From: an uncultured Corynebacterium sp.
GTDB taxonomy: Bacteria; Actinomycetota; Actinomycetes; Mycobacteriales; Mycobacteriaceae
Direction: 5' to 3'
Assembly: GCF_943914615.1 (NCBI RefSeq)
Contig: NZ_CALUCS010000001.1
Location: forward strand, 1 to 64,000
DNA: 64,000 bases
Shown: in pieces, positions 1 to 8,563 of the stretch
How positions within the stretch are numbered: the first letter of the stretch is position 1
Layout of the letters: each line of letters begins with the position of its first letter
The notes under the pieces: generated by a model
Databases searched by the model: none
What the model was told of the DNA's origin: nothing
Seen by the model: only the letters and a program-made list of their open reading frames with translations
Program-made: the position numbers and the translations under genes

Positions 1-1026
1 TACGGTGCGCACCTGTTCCACACCTCCAACAAGCGCGTGTGGGATTACGTCAACCGCTTTACTGACTTCACCGATTACCAGCACCGCGTCTTCGCCATGC
101 ACGACGGCACGGCCTACCAGTTCCCGATGGGGCTGGGGCTTATCAACCAGTTCTTCGGTAAGTACTACTCGCCGGATGAGGCGAAGGAGCTCATCGAAAA
201 GCAGCGCGAAGGCAAGGACCCGGCCGAGGCGGAAAACCTCGAGGAGAAGGGCATCGCGCTCATCGGCAAGCCTTTGTACGAGGCCTTTGTCAAGCACTAC
301 ACCGCCAAGCAGTGGCAGACCGATCCGAAGGACCTGCCGGCGTCCATCATCTCCCGCCTGCCGGTGCGCTACACCTTCAACAACCGCTACTTCAACGACA
401 CCTACGAGGGCCTGCCGGTGGAGGGCTACACCGCGTGGCTGGAGAACATGGCTGCCGACGAGAAGATCGAGGTGCGCCTGGATACCGACTGGTTCGAGAT
501 CCGCGACGAGATCCGCGCGGCCAACCCGGACGCGCCGGTTGTCTACACCGGCCCGCTGGACCGCTACTTCGACTACGCCGAAGGCCACTTGGGCTGGCGC
601 ACCCTCGACTTCGAAACCGAGGTGCTGAACACCGGTGACTTCCAGGGCACCCCGGTGATGAACTACAACGATGCCGAGTTCCCGTACACCCGCATCCACG
701 AGTTCCGTCACTTCCACCCGGAGCGGGGCGACAAGTACCCGAAGGACAAGACGGTCATCATGAAGGAGTTCTCCCGCTTCGCGGAGGAGGGCGACGAGCC
801 GTACTACCCGATCAACACCCCGGAGGACCGCGAGAAGCTGGAGGCCTACCGCAAGCTGGCCGCGGCGGAGGCTGCGGAGAACAAGGTGCTGTTCGGTGGG
901 CGCCTGGGCACCTACCAGTACCTGGACATGCACATGGCCATCGGCGCGGCGCTTTCGATGTACGACAACAAGCTGGCGCCGTACTTTGAGTCGGGTGAGC
1001 CGCTGGAGCAGGAGCGCGGGCACTAG
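1..1026 (+). CDS. glf: UDP-galactopyranose mutase (5' end outside window)
   Basis: Converts UDP-galactopyranose to UDP-galactofuranose, the donor for the arabinogalactan galactan; cytoplasmic flavoenzyme. The reading frame is open from base 1 and stops at TAG 1024-1026. The visible 341 residues start with YGAHLFHTSNKRVWDY, a segment that in the family follows the N-terminal FAD-binding fold, so roughly 60 residues are missing. The family pattern is clear throughout, e.g. FPMGLGLINQFFGKYY, TAKQWQTDP, and the C-terminal GRLGTYQYLDMHMAIGAAL. In mycobacteria glf directly precedes glfT2; here two unrelated genes lie between them. Very sure of family. Confidence 0.97.
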   Translation, partial: YGAHLFHTSNKRVWDYVNRFTDFTDYQHRVFAMHDGTAYQFPMGLGLINQFFGKYYSPDEAKELIEKQREGKDPAEAENLEEKGIALIGKPLYEAFVKHYTAKQWQTDPKDLPASIISRLPVRYTFNNRYFNDTYEGLPVEGYTAWLENMAADEKIEVRLDTDWFEIRDEIRAANPDAPVVYTGPLDRYFDYAEGHLGWRTLDFETEVLNTGDFQGTPVMNYNDAEFPYTRIHEFRHFHPERGDKYPKDKTVIMKEFSRFAEEGDEPYYPINTPEDREKLEAYRKLAAAEAAENKVLFGGRLGTYQYLDMHMAIGAALSMYDNKLAPYFESGEPLEQERGH

Positions 1027-1050
1027 GGGCCGGTTTTTTTGGGGGGGGGC

Positions 1051-2232
1051 TTACTCCGGCCAGATGGAGAACTGCTCCATTGCATCGGTCGCGTGGTGGG
1101 AGCGTAAATACTCGCGCATATATGGCAGCTCGTAATCGACGAACCCGTGGGCTGTTGGGCGGATCATCTCTGCATCAATGAGGCGTTTGCGGTATTTTCC
1201 CGCGTACTGCGCATCTACGCCCATTCGAGTTGCGATGTCCGACATGCGAGAGGGGCCATCGTCGGTCGACATTGCGATGAGAAAAGTCCGGTCGACCTCA
1301 GAGAGATCCGCAATCGAAGGCTCGTGCACGAGCTGTCCGAGCTTTCTCCGGGCGGCACCAACTCCGCGAGATACAGCTTCTTCGTCGATCGCGTTGCCGG
1401 TGTAGTTACGGAAGGCGTGTTGCCCGACTAGTTGGATCATGAAGGGGTAGCCGCCAGTCGCCTTAGTTGCGTTGTCGAGTGCTTGTGGGGTCCAAGAGAC
1501 CCCGACTTGTTCGGTGGTTTTATAAAGCGCTGTGTGTACTTCTTTGATCGGCACCATTCCGGTTTCAATCTTGTTCGCGCGGCGCAAGAAAGTCACAGGG
1601 TTGCGGCCTTCGTCAGCTGCGAGAAGTGGTTTCACGGCGCCAGGAATGCCAGCCATAGCAATCGCAATCTCACGGTTTTCGCGGACGAGATGCTGAATTG
1701 TTGTTCCGAATTCAATGATTTCGTCCATGTGTGCGTAGTGCAGCTCGTCCAGTGTGATCAGCAAGCCGACTGGTTCTTGATCGAGCCGGGAATCAAGCTC
1801 GGCCTGGTGGTCGAAAAGCTCTTCAAGTACCGACCTCAACGTCGGTGTGGGCGAAAAGGATGGAATGGCTTCGGTCTCGAAGCCCAAGGAAGGGAGCTTG
1901 ATGCCCGACAGGCGGCGTGTGGGCTCGTCGGAAAGATCCTGTAGGAGGTTGAAGGCGCGGTCGCGGATGCGGTCGTTGAAACCACGGGTCGTGGTTTCGG
2001 AGATGACGTGCCACGAGTGGGTCTTCGCGACCGCTTCGAATTCATTCAACAAGACAGTCTTGCCGATCCCCCTAGGGCCGGTAATGATGGAGATACGTTC
2101 ATGGCTTCCGGGACCATCCTGGATGGCGGCATCGAAGTCGTGGAGATATTCATCGCGTCCTGCAAGAACCAGCGGCGTCTTCCCAACTGTTGCCGTGAAG
2201 GGGTTCTTAGGTCGAGCTGGAGTGGGCGGCAT
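1051..2232 (-). CDS. AAA/Orc-like ATPase with C-terminal winged helix
   Basis: A 393-residue ATP-binding protein of the archaeal-ORC/AAA type. Walker A is GPRGIGKT near residue 52 and Walker B is LLITLDELH near residue 158. The C-terminal ~80 residues (SEVDRTFLIAMSTDDGPS...) look like a winged-helix DNA-binding domain. ATG at 2232 has a GGAGG ribosome site 6 nt upstream. It is convergent to glf and divergent from the EamA gene, has visibly lower G+C and different codon use from its neighbours, and splits the usual glf-glfT2 pair, so it is probably acquired. Its biological role is unknown; related ATPases occur singly in many actinobacterial genomes. Five TTACTATY repeats lie just upstream of the ribosome site. 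Confidence 0.85.
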   Translation of the reverse strand: MPPTPARPKNPFTATVGKTPLVLAGRDEYLHDFDAAIQDGPGSHERISIITGPRGIGKTVLLNEFEAVAKTHSWHVISETTTRGFNDRIRDRAFNLLQDLSDEPTRRLSGIKLPSLGFETEAIPSFSPTPTLRSVLEELFDHQAELDSRLDQEPVGLLITLDELHYAHMDEIIEFGTTIQHLVRENREIAIAMAGIPGAVKPLLAADEGRNPVTFLRRANKIETGMVPIKEVHTALYKTTEQVGVSWTPQALDNATKATGGYPFMIQLVGQHAFRNYTGNAIDEEAVSRGVGAARRKLGQLVHEPSIADLSEVDRTFLIAMSTDDGPSRMSDIATRMGVDAQYAGKYRKRLIDAEMIRPTAHGFVDYELPYMREYLRSHHATDAMEQFSIWPE

Positions 2233-2241
2233 CTTGCCTCC

Positions 2242-2286
2242 TTACTATCTCTTACTATCTTTACTATTCTTACTATCTTTACTATT
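2242..2286 (-). repeat. Five-copy TTACTATY direct repeat in ATPase leader
   Basis: Direct 8-bp repeats start at 2242, 2252, 2261, 2270 and 2279 (three TTACTATC, two TTACTATT), with a 9-10 bp period. They sit between the ribosome site of the ATPase gene (minus strand) and the divergent EamA gene. They could be an iteron-like binding array or a length-variable tandem repeat that changes expression. Confidence 0.85.
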
Positions 2287-2341
2287 TCGCGGCTAGATCT
2301 CGATTGCTTCAGCTAAAGGAAATTGCACTAATGTTGCACGA

Positions 2342-3280
2342 GTGTCGCGTGAGAAAACCCAAACAAGGGCACCCCAGCAAGATCCATCGCCGCGGCGAAT
2401 GAGCAAGTTTCTCGCTTTGCCGGTTGCACCGGTCCTCCTAGTTCTCGTCGGGTCACTGGGTACCCAAGCTGCGGCGGTACTGGTCACGGACATGCTCGCT
2501 ACGGTCGGCGCGCCGGGCGTATCGGGCCTGCGCATGACCGCCGCCGCAATCATCATGGTGGTTGTCTTCCGCCCGAAGCTGTCTGGCATGACGCGCGCCC
2601 GCGCCCTCAACATCGTCGTTTACGGTATCGCCATGGGCATGATGAACATGATGGTTTACGCAGCCATCGCCCGCCTGCCCCAGGGGGTTGCCTTCACCAT
2701 TGACTTCCTTGGCCCTTGCGTCGTGTCTTTTCTAGGACTGACCATGTGGCGCTCCCGCCTGTGGGCCATCGCCGCGTTCGTCGGTGTAGCTTTGATCGCG
2801 CAGCCCTCCAATGACCTGGACATTGTCGGTATCGGATTCGGCGCGGTCGGCGCGATTTTCTTCGGCGCCTACACGCTGTTTGCCGCCCGTGTCGGCAAGA
2901 CCGAGGGCGGTGGCATGCCGGATCTGGCGCTGTCTGTGGTCGTCGCGGCACTCGTACTCGCGCCGTTCTCTGTCCCCGCGGTGCCGCATGTTGACGCCAC
3001 GATGTGGGGCATCATCGTCATCTCTGGTTTTATCGGCGCAGTTGTGCCCTATGTAGTGGATACAATCGCCGCCGGAATTGTCTCGGCGGCGGTCGTCGGC
3101 ACGCTCTTCGCTCTGGATCCAGTTATCGGAGCTATCCTGGGCTGGGCTTTTTCCGGAGACCAGCTCACCTGGTCCATGGTGGCGGGCATCGTCCTGATCG
3201 CGACAGCTGGCGCCATTATTACGTGGCGCGGAGCCCAGGAATCTCGGGAGTTAGATTCGTTGTCCGAAGTAGAGGCCTAG
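2342..3280 (+). CDS. EamA/RhtA-type amino-acid or metabolite exporter
   Basis: A 312-residue polytopic membrane protein with about ten hydrophobic segments in two EamA halves, closest in style to RhtA threonine/homoserine exporters. The second half contains the typical GFIGAVVPYVVDTIAAG and ALDPVIGAILGW stretches. GTG 2342 is the first start; ATG 2399, just before the first membrane segment, is an alternative, and neither has a good ribosome site. It is divergent from the ATPase gene and precedes glfT2 by about 110 bp. Substrate cannot be told from sequence. Confidence 0.85.
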   Translation: MSREKTQTRAPQQDPSPRRMSKFLALPVAPVLLVLVGSLGTQAAAVLVTDMLATVGAPGVSGLRMTAAAIIMVVVFRPKLSGMTRARALNIVVYGIAMGMMNMMVYAAIARLPQGVAFTIDFLGPCVVSFLGLTMWRSRLWAIAAFVGVALIAQPSNDLDIVGIGFGAVGAIFFGAYTLFAARVGKTEGGGMPDLALSVVVAALVLAPFSVPAVPHVDATMWGIIVISGFIGAVVPYVVDTIAAGIVSAAVVGTLFALDPVIGAILGWAFSGDQLTWSMVAGIVLIATAGAIITWRGAQESRELDSLSEVEA

Positions 3281-3393
3281 CTACTTCGGGCTGAACTGGG
3301 GCTGTGTCGCACAAGCTCTTGAGACGGGCTTTCATGGATAATCGGATATATTCCAATGTCTTTATTGCCTACGCGGAGGTCTGTGTTCAGCAA

Positions 3394-5457
3394 ATGAACG
3401 CTCAGCCAGTGAAAGCCAATACCAACGATGAGTTCGACGCCACCCGCTTGGCGCGCATCTTGCTGCCGAAGCGGGGCGAACCACGCAACGTGCGCTCCCT
3501 GTACTTCGTAGAGAACGAGGCCACCACCCCCGGCCGCGTAAACGCCGTCTCCCGTACCGAAGCGATCCTGCCAGCGGGCAGCGAGACTTCCTTCGAGACC
3601 TACTTCAACGCCTTCCCCGCCTCCTACTGGCGCCGCTGGTCCCAGCTGGACGAGGTCAAGCTGCGCATCGAAATCACTGGTGAGGCTCGCGTAGACCTAT
3701 ACCGTTCCAAGTACGACGGCTCCCGTATTGGCATCGAGGGCGCCCAGATCGAAACCGACGAAAACGGCCACGGTGTCGCTGAGTTCACCATCTCCCTGGC
3801 TCCGTTCGAGGACGGCGGCTGGATCTGGTTCGACCTGACCTGCGAGAAGGAAACCCGCCTGCACTCCGCAGGCTGGTACGCCACCGTCGAGGCTGGCGCG
3901 CAGACCTTCGAAGACGAGACGCCGCCGGCAACCGAGCCGAGCGTCACCATCGGCATTCCGACCTTCAACCGTCCGGCCGACGCGGTCGCAGCACTTCACG
4001 CGCTTGCTTCCGACCCCGAAGTCGACGGCCGCATCGAGACCATCATCATGCCCGACCAGGGTGACAAGCACCCCGCCGACGAGCCCGACTTCGACGAGGT
4101 TGCGGAGCACTTCGGCGATCGCCTGCGCATCGTGCAGCAGGGCAATCTGGGTGGATCCGGCGGTTACTCCCGCATCATGTACGAGGCCCTCCACGAGGAA
4201 CGAGGCACCACCAGCCCGTACATCCTGTACATGGACGACGACATCGCCATCGAGCCCGATAGCGTGCTGCGCGCCCTGGCAGCTGCCCGCTACGCGAAGT
4301 CCCCGATGCTGATCGGCGGCCAGATGCTGAACCTGCAGGAACGCAGCCACCTGCACACCATGGGCGAGGTTATCGACCGTGGTTCCTTCATGTGGACCGC
4401 CGCACCCCACACCCACTACGACCACGACTTTTACCAGCACCCGCTGCGCGACCTGGGCGATGGTGCTGCCCACAACGCGGCCGGCCAGCCCATCGCGCCG
4501 GTGGCCCGGGACGTGGTGAGCAAGGGCTACGGCACTCCGAATAGTTCGGAGAACTCCAAGGACCTGCACCGCCGCATCGACGTTGACTACAACGGCTGGT
4601 GGATGTGCATGATCCCGCGTGTCGTCGCGAAAACCATCGGCCAGCCCCTCCCGTTGTTCATCAAGTGGGACGACGGCGAGTTCGGCCTGCGCGCGAAGGA
4701 CGCTGGCTTCCCGACGGCCTCCTGGCCGGGTATTGCGATCTGGCACATGGCCTGGTCCGATAAGGACGATGCCATCGACTGGCAGGCATACTTCCACCTG
4801 CGTAACCGCCTGATTGTTGCTGCGATCCAGCACGACGGCAGCCCGCGCGGCATCGTTGCCTCGATGGCTAAGGCCACCGCCAAGCACCTGCTGTGCCTCG
4901 AGTACTCCACCGTCGCAATCCAGAACGAGGCGATGAAGGACTTCCTGGCTGGTCCGGATCAGCTGTTCGACATCCTGGAGACCTCTCTGCCGCGCATCGC
5001 GAAGCTGCGTAAGAACTACTCCGACGCGGTCGTCATCCCATCGGCCACCGACCTGCCCGCCGCGACGGGTGGCCCGGCCGACCTCACGCGCATTCCGCTG
5101 AGCAAGAAGGCCAAGATTGTCACGCTTGCCAAGGGTCTGCTGAACAACGTCAAGCCCGCAGACGCCCGCCACCACCACGCGCCGCAGGTGAACCTCCCGC
5201 CCATCGAGGCGCGCTGGTTCAGCCTCTCCCGCGTCGACGGGGCGACCGTGACCACCGCTGATGGCAAGGGAGTGGTGTACCGCAAGCGCGACCGCGGCCA
5301 AATGCTCGCGTTGGCACAGGAGTCCATGCGCCTGCAGAAGCAAGTCGCGGATCGTTTCGACGAGCTCCGCGATGCCTACCGGGCAGCGCACCCGTACCTG
5401 ACCAGCCGGGAAGGCTGGGCGCAGATCTTCGAGCCCGAGCGCGCGGCCGAAAACTAA
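3394..5457 (+). CDS. glfT2: Galactofuranosyltransferase GlfT2
   Basis: Polymerises the galactan chain by alternating beta-1,5 and beta-1,6 galactofuranose additions from UDP-Galf on the cytoplasmic face of the membrane. The product is 687 residues. An N-terminal beta-sandwich precedes a GT-A catalytic domain with the metal-binding DDD motif (LYMDDDIAIEPDS, Asp about 281-283), the catalytic region WDDGEFGLRA, and the IWHMAW histidine. ATG 3394 was chosen because homology begins just after it (ARILLPKRGEPRNVR); the frame is open further upstream to 3304 with no family similarity. It heads the PAP2-ubiA group. Confidence 0.96.
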   Translation: MNAQPVKANTNDEFDATRLARILLPKRGEPRNVRSLYFVENEATTPGRVNAVSRTEAILPAGSETSFETYFNAFPASYWRRWSQLDEVKLRIEITGEARVDLYRSKYDGSRIGIEGAQIETDENGHGVAEFTISLAPFEDGGWIWFDLTCEKETRLHSAGWYATVEAGAQTFEDETPPATEPSVTIGIPTFNRPADAVAALHALASDPEVDGRIETIIMPDQGDKHPADEPDFDEVAEHFGDRLRIVQQGNLGGSGGYSRIMYEALHEERGTTSPYILYMDDDIAIEPDSVLRALAAARYAKSPMLIGGQMLNLQERSHLHTMGEVIDRGSFMWTAAPHTHYDHDFYQHPLRDLGDGAAHNAAGQPIAPVARDVVSKGYGTPNSSENSKDLHRRIDVDYNGWWMCMIPRVVAKTIGQPLPLFIKWDDGEFGLRAKDAGFPTASWPGIAIWHMAWSDKDDAIDWQAYFHLRNRLIVAAIQHDGSPRGIVASMAKATAKHLLCLEYSTVAIQNEAMKDFLAGPDQLFDILETSLPRIAKLRKNYSDAVVIPSATDLPAATGGPADLTRIPLSKKAKIVTLAKGLLNNVKPADARHHHAPQVNLPPIEARWFSLSRVDGATVTTADGKGVVYRKRDRGQMLALAQESMRLQKQVADRFDELRDAYRAAHPYLTSREGWAQIFEPERAAEN

Positions 5458-5545
5458 TGCCCCAGATCTCGACCAAGACCAAGCTCCAGGCCGAACCCGA
5501 GCCAGACTGAAAAACCAGACTGACATTAAGGACAACGCAGAAACA

Positions 5546-6148
5546 ATGAGCGCCACACGCGTAAGCGGCGACCCGCTGGGCGAATCCGACCTGCTGGTCG
5601 CTCTGCAGAAGCAGCTGACGGACAAGCCGGGAGTGCTGCCCACCGCCCGGGGCATGAGCCACTTCGGCGAGCACGCCCTCGGCTGGATGGGCTCCGCCGC
5701 CCTGGGCTACGGCCTGGCCGTGGCGCAAGGCAAGCCGGCCGACGGTCCAGAACGCCGCGGATGGCTGACCGTGGGCGTCAGCGCCTTCCTGGCACACGCC
5801 GCCAGCGTGGTGCTCAAGCGCATCATCCGCCGCCCGCGCCCGCACGATCCGCGAATTAAGATCGGCGTGGGTACTCCCTCGAAGCTCAGCTTCCCGTCTT
5901 CGCACGCAACCAGCTCCACCGCCGCCCTCGTGGCCTTTACCCAGTCGGTGAACAACCGCACCGGGGCACTGCCCCTCGTGGGCATCCCGGCGATGGCGCT
6001 GTCGCGCATGGTGTTGGGCGTACACTATCCCTCTGACGTCGCCCTCGGAAGCTGCATCGGCGCTGCCACGGCCATCGCTGTGCGCAGGGTTGTAGATGGG
6101 GGACGTGGGGGCGTCACAAAGAAAAACAGTGAGGAGAAAAGCCAGTGA
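5546..6148 (+). CDS. PAP2-family decaprenylphosphoryl-phosphoribose phosphatase
   Basis: A 200-residue membrane phosphatase homologous by position to Rv3807c, proposed to remove the 5-phosphate from decaprenylphosphoryl-5-phosphoribose made by the next gene product. The PAP2 signature is complete: KRIIRRPRP, SFPSSHA, and SRMVLGVHYPSDV. Its TGA overlaps the GTG start of ubiA (GTGA at 6145-6148), indicating translational coupling. The C-terminal GVTKKNSEEKSQ tail is encoded by a copy of the dispersed GGCGTCACNAAGAA motif and is unlikely to be catalytic. Confidence 0.9.
   Translation: MSATRVSGDPLGESDLLVALQKQLTDKPGVLPTARGMSHFGEHALGWMGSAALGYGLAVAQGKPADGPERRGWLTVGVSAFLAHAASVVLKRIIRRPRPHDPRIKIGVGTPSKLSFPSSHATSSTAALVAFTQSVNNRTGALPLVGIPAMALSRMVLGVHYPSDVALGSCIGAATAIAVRRVVDGGRGGVTKKNSEEKSQ
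6110..6123 (+). repeat. Dispersed motif, exact copy (PAP2 tail / ubiA leader)
   Basis: GGCGTCACAAAGAA. It encodes the last residues of the PAP2 gene and lies 22 bases before the ubiA start, just upstream of its GAGGAG ribosome site. Confidence 0.85.
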
Positions 6149-7173
6149 GCGAACAGCCTAGCAACGGTCGACCGGAGCCGTTGATCGGCGCGGAGCCGCA
6201 CACGTCCGGGCTGGAAGATCCCAACCAGGCGACCAGCACCGCCACCGAAACAAAGAAGCTGCGCCCGCCGCGCAACTTGCCGGAGGCGATGATTAAGGCG
6301 CTGCGCCCGAAGCAATGGGTGAAGAACGTGCTGGTCATCGCGGCTCCCGCGGCGGCTGGCGGGGACATGCTGTTCCACAGCCGAGTGCTGCTGGATGTGC
6401 TGATCGCATTCATTGCCTTCTGTCTGGCGGCCAGCTCGATCTACCTGATCAACGATGCCCGCGACGTGGAGGCCGACCGCGCGCACCCGACGAAGCGCTT
6501 CCGCCCGATCGCAGCGGGCGTGCTGCCGGTGGGGTTGGCGTATGCGATGTCGGTGGTGCTGATCATCGCGGCGATCGGTGGTTCACTGTTGGCCTCGTCG
6601 GGCACGAACCTGGCGATCGTCGTGGCTGTGTATATCGCACTGCAGCTGGGATACTGCTTTGGCTGGAAGCACCAGCCGGTGATCGACATTGCGCTGGTGA
6701 GCTCCGGTTTTATGCTGCGCGCAATGGCCGGCGGTGTGGCTGCCTCGATCCTGCTTTCGCAGTGGTTCCTGCTGGTCGCGGCGTTCGGCTCGCTGTTCAT
6801 GGCGGCAGGCAAACGCTACGCGGAGCTGAAGCTTTCGCTGCGTTCGGGCGCGAAGATCCGCAAGTCTTTGGAGAGCTACACCCCGACCTACCTGCGCTTT
6901 GTCTGGACCCTGGCCGCCACCGCCGTGGTGCTGAGCTACGCGCTGTGGGGCTTTGGCCTGGCGCAGACGGTCGAGTCTGGTGTGGCCGCCGTGTGGTACC
7001 AGGTCTCGATGGTGCCGTTTACCATCGCGATTCTGCGTTATGCCGCGGATGTTGACCGCGGTGAGGGTGGCGCGCCCGACGAGATCGCCCTCGAGGATCG
7101 CACCCTGCAGCTGCTGGCTCTGGCCTGGCTGTTCTGTGTAGCGATGGCGGTTTACATCGTGCCGCTGTTCTAG
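6145..7173 (+). CDS. ubiA: Decaprenyl-phosphate phosphoribosyltransferase
   Basis: An integral membrane UbiA prenyltransferase that joins PRPP to decaprenyl phosphate, the first committed step to decaprenylphosphoryl-arabinose, the donor for arabinan. The product is 342 residues. Signature aspartates are in NDARDVEADRAHP (about residue 104), followed by KRFRPIAAG; the second Asp-rich loop is reduced, as usual for this subfamily. About nine membrane segments follow a ~50-residue hydrophilic N-terminus. The GTG start overlaps the PAP2 stop, with GAGGAG upstream. In relatives the next gene is aftB; here a terminator follows instead. Confidence 0.95.
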   Translation: MSEQPSNGRPEPLIGAEPHTSGLEDPNQATSTATETKKLRPPRNLPEAMIKALRPKQWVKNVLVIAAPAAAGGDMLFHSRVLLDVLIAFIAFCLAASSIYLINDARDVEADRAHPTKRFRPIAAGVLPVGLAYAMSVVLIIAAIGGSLLASSGTNLAIVVAVYIALQLGYCFGWKHQPVIDIALVSSGFMLRAMAGGVAASILLSQWFLLVAAFGSLFMAAGKRYAELKLSLRSGAKIRKSLESYTPTYLRFVWTLAATAVVLSYALWGFGLAQTVESGVAAVWYQVSMVPFTIAILRYAADVDRGEGGAPDEIALEDRTLQLLALAWLFCVAMAVYIVPLF

Positions 7174-7190
7174 GTTTAGCTTCCTGTTCT

Positions 7191-7204
7191 TTCTTTGTGA
7201 CGCC
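7191..7204 (-). repeat. Dispersed motif, exact copy (after ubiA)
   Basis: GGCGTCACAAAGAA on the minus strand. Its first bases form the left foot of the ubiA terminator stem. Confidence 0.85.
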
Positions 7205-7243
7205 GACTTCTCCTTTGTGGGGGAGTCGGCGTTCTGCACTTTT
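7201..7243 (+). terminator. Intrinsic terminator after ubiA
   Basis: CGCCGACT-TCTCC pairs with GGGGAGTCGGCG across a short TTTGT loop, with one bulge; a weak T-rich stretch follows. It closes the glfT2-PAP2-ubiA unit. Confidence 0.75.
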
Positions 7244-7390
7244 GGGGGGTGCGCGGGGTATTCAGATTGCGAGTGGTGGGGTTGCAGTGGTGCGAGTGAA
7301 GCGAGGGGAGCGGGTGATTAGGAGACTCTAAGGATGTGCTGAGAAGTTTCTAGAAGTGTAGCGTTTTGTGAAAGAGATTCGATCATTACG

Positions 7391-7420
7391 TTGAGTGCGA
7401 TCGTAAAGATTTGGTAACGT
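7391..7420 (+). promoter_or_regulatory. Likely sigma-A promoter of mytA
   Basis: TTGAGT at 7391-7396 and TAACGT at 7415-7420 with an 18-bp spacer, leaving a leader of about 68 nt to the mytA ATG. The rest of the 320-bp gap shows nothing else convincing. Confidence 0.5.
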
Positions 7421-7494
7421 ACACGCATCCTGTGTTTCGAGGCGGACCTTTGGTGCGCCTCTTGTTATCTACGTTTCAAGACATTTAGGACTAC

Positions 7495-8508
7495 ATGAAC
7501 ACGACTACAAAGACCAAGGGTCTGGGCTCCAAGCTCACTGCGTTCCTGGTAGCTATTGCCACCGCGCTGGGCATGGCCGTTGTCACTGCACCCACCGCAG
7601 CTGCTGACAATCGCGGTCACCTGCGTCCAGGCTGCCACTGGAGCAAGCACAAGTACTACCTGCAGAACTGCTGGGTTTACTCCCCGGCGATGGGGCAGAA
7701 GATTCAGGTGCAGATCAAGCCGTCTTCCCGCGGCGGTAACGCTGGCGTTTACATGCTGGATGGCCTGCGTGCGCGTCAGGACTGGAACGCGTGGGTTTGG
7801 TCGGGCAACGCTGTAAAGAAGTTCGTCAACGACGACGTGACCCTGGTCATGCCGGTCGGTGGCCAGGCCCAGTTCTACACGGACTGGATGGGCCCGTACG
7901 GCGGTAAGGGTGGTCCGAAGAAGCCGCGTTGGGAGACCTTCCTGACCCGCGAGCTGCCGGGCTACCTGCAGCGCAACTTCGGCGTGAGCCCGACCCGCAA
8001 CTCCATTGTTGGTCTTTCCATGGGTGGCACTGCCGCAATGAACCTGGCCGCATGGCACCGCAACCAGTTCAAGCAGGCAACCTCCCTGTCCGGTTACCTG
8101 AACCCGACCTGGCCGGGCATGTACGCCGGAATCCAGTACGCGATGTCCGACGCTGACAAGGGTGCGAACATCTGGGATATGTGGGGCAGCCCGGTTGACC
8201 CGCGCCGCTTCCGCAATGATCCGACCGTTCAGGCTGGCCGCTTCCGTGGCATGCCGCTGTACCTGGCTGCCTCCGGTGGTGTGCCGTCTCGCGGCGAGAA
8301 GTTCCTGGATAACCCGCGGGGCGTTGCTGCTGGCATCGGCCTGGAGTGGATGGCCCGCACCTCCACCGCGAAGTTCGAGATGGCTGCCCGTGCAGCTGGT
8401 GCTCGACCTGTCGTGAGCTACCCAGTCAACGGTCTGCACGCATGGCCGTACTGGGATGCGGAGCTGAACAAGGCTCGCCCGCACATCCTGCGCGCGCTGG
8501 GTGCCTAA
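7495..8508 (+). CDS. mytA: Trehalose corynomycolyltransferase (antigen 85 type)
   Basis: A secreted alpha/beta-hydrolase that moves mycolyl groups between trehalose monomycolates and onto arabinogalactan. It has 337 residues. The N-terminal signal peptide ends near APTAAADN. The esterase elbow is GLSMGGTAAMNL with Ser about 175, and the catalytic His lies in NGLHAWPYWDAEL near the C-terminus. Length matches single-domain mycolyltransferases. It has its own promoter and terminator. The position between ubiA and mytB matches fbpA/fbpD of mycobacteria and cmt/cop genes of corynebacteria; the exact paralog letter is not certain. Confidence 0.92.
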   Translation: MNTTTKTKGLGSKLTAFLVAIATALGMAVVTAPTAAADNRGHLRPGCHWSKHKYYLQNCWVYSPAMGQKIQVQIKPSSRGGNAGVYMLDGLRARQDWNAWVWSGNAVKKFVNDDVTLVMPVGGQAQFYTDWMGPYGGKGGPKKPRWETFLTRELPGYLQRNFGVSPTRNSIVGLSMGGTAAMNLAAWHRNQFKQATSLSGYLNPTWPGMYAGIQYAMSDADKGANIWDMWGSPVDPRRFRNDPTVQAGRFRGMPLYLAASGGVPSRGEKFLDNPRGVAAGIGLEWMARTSTAKFEMAARAAGARPVVSYPVNGLHAWPYWDAELNKARPHILRALGA

Positions 8509-8522
8509 GCGCGTAACCTCTT

Positions 8523-8563
8523 AAAGCCACTGTCCTGGTTAACGCCTGGGACGGTGGCTTTTT
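8523..8563 (+). terminator. Intrinsic terminator of mytA
   Basis: AAAGCCACTGTCC pairs with GGGACGGTGGCTTT with a ~13-nt loop, followed by T5. Confidence 0.9.

Noticed and set aside
3697..5655. Long minus-strand open frame of 652 codons
   Set aside because: It is the antisense of glfT2, a result of high G+C codon use; no ribosome site or family character.
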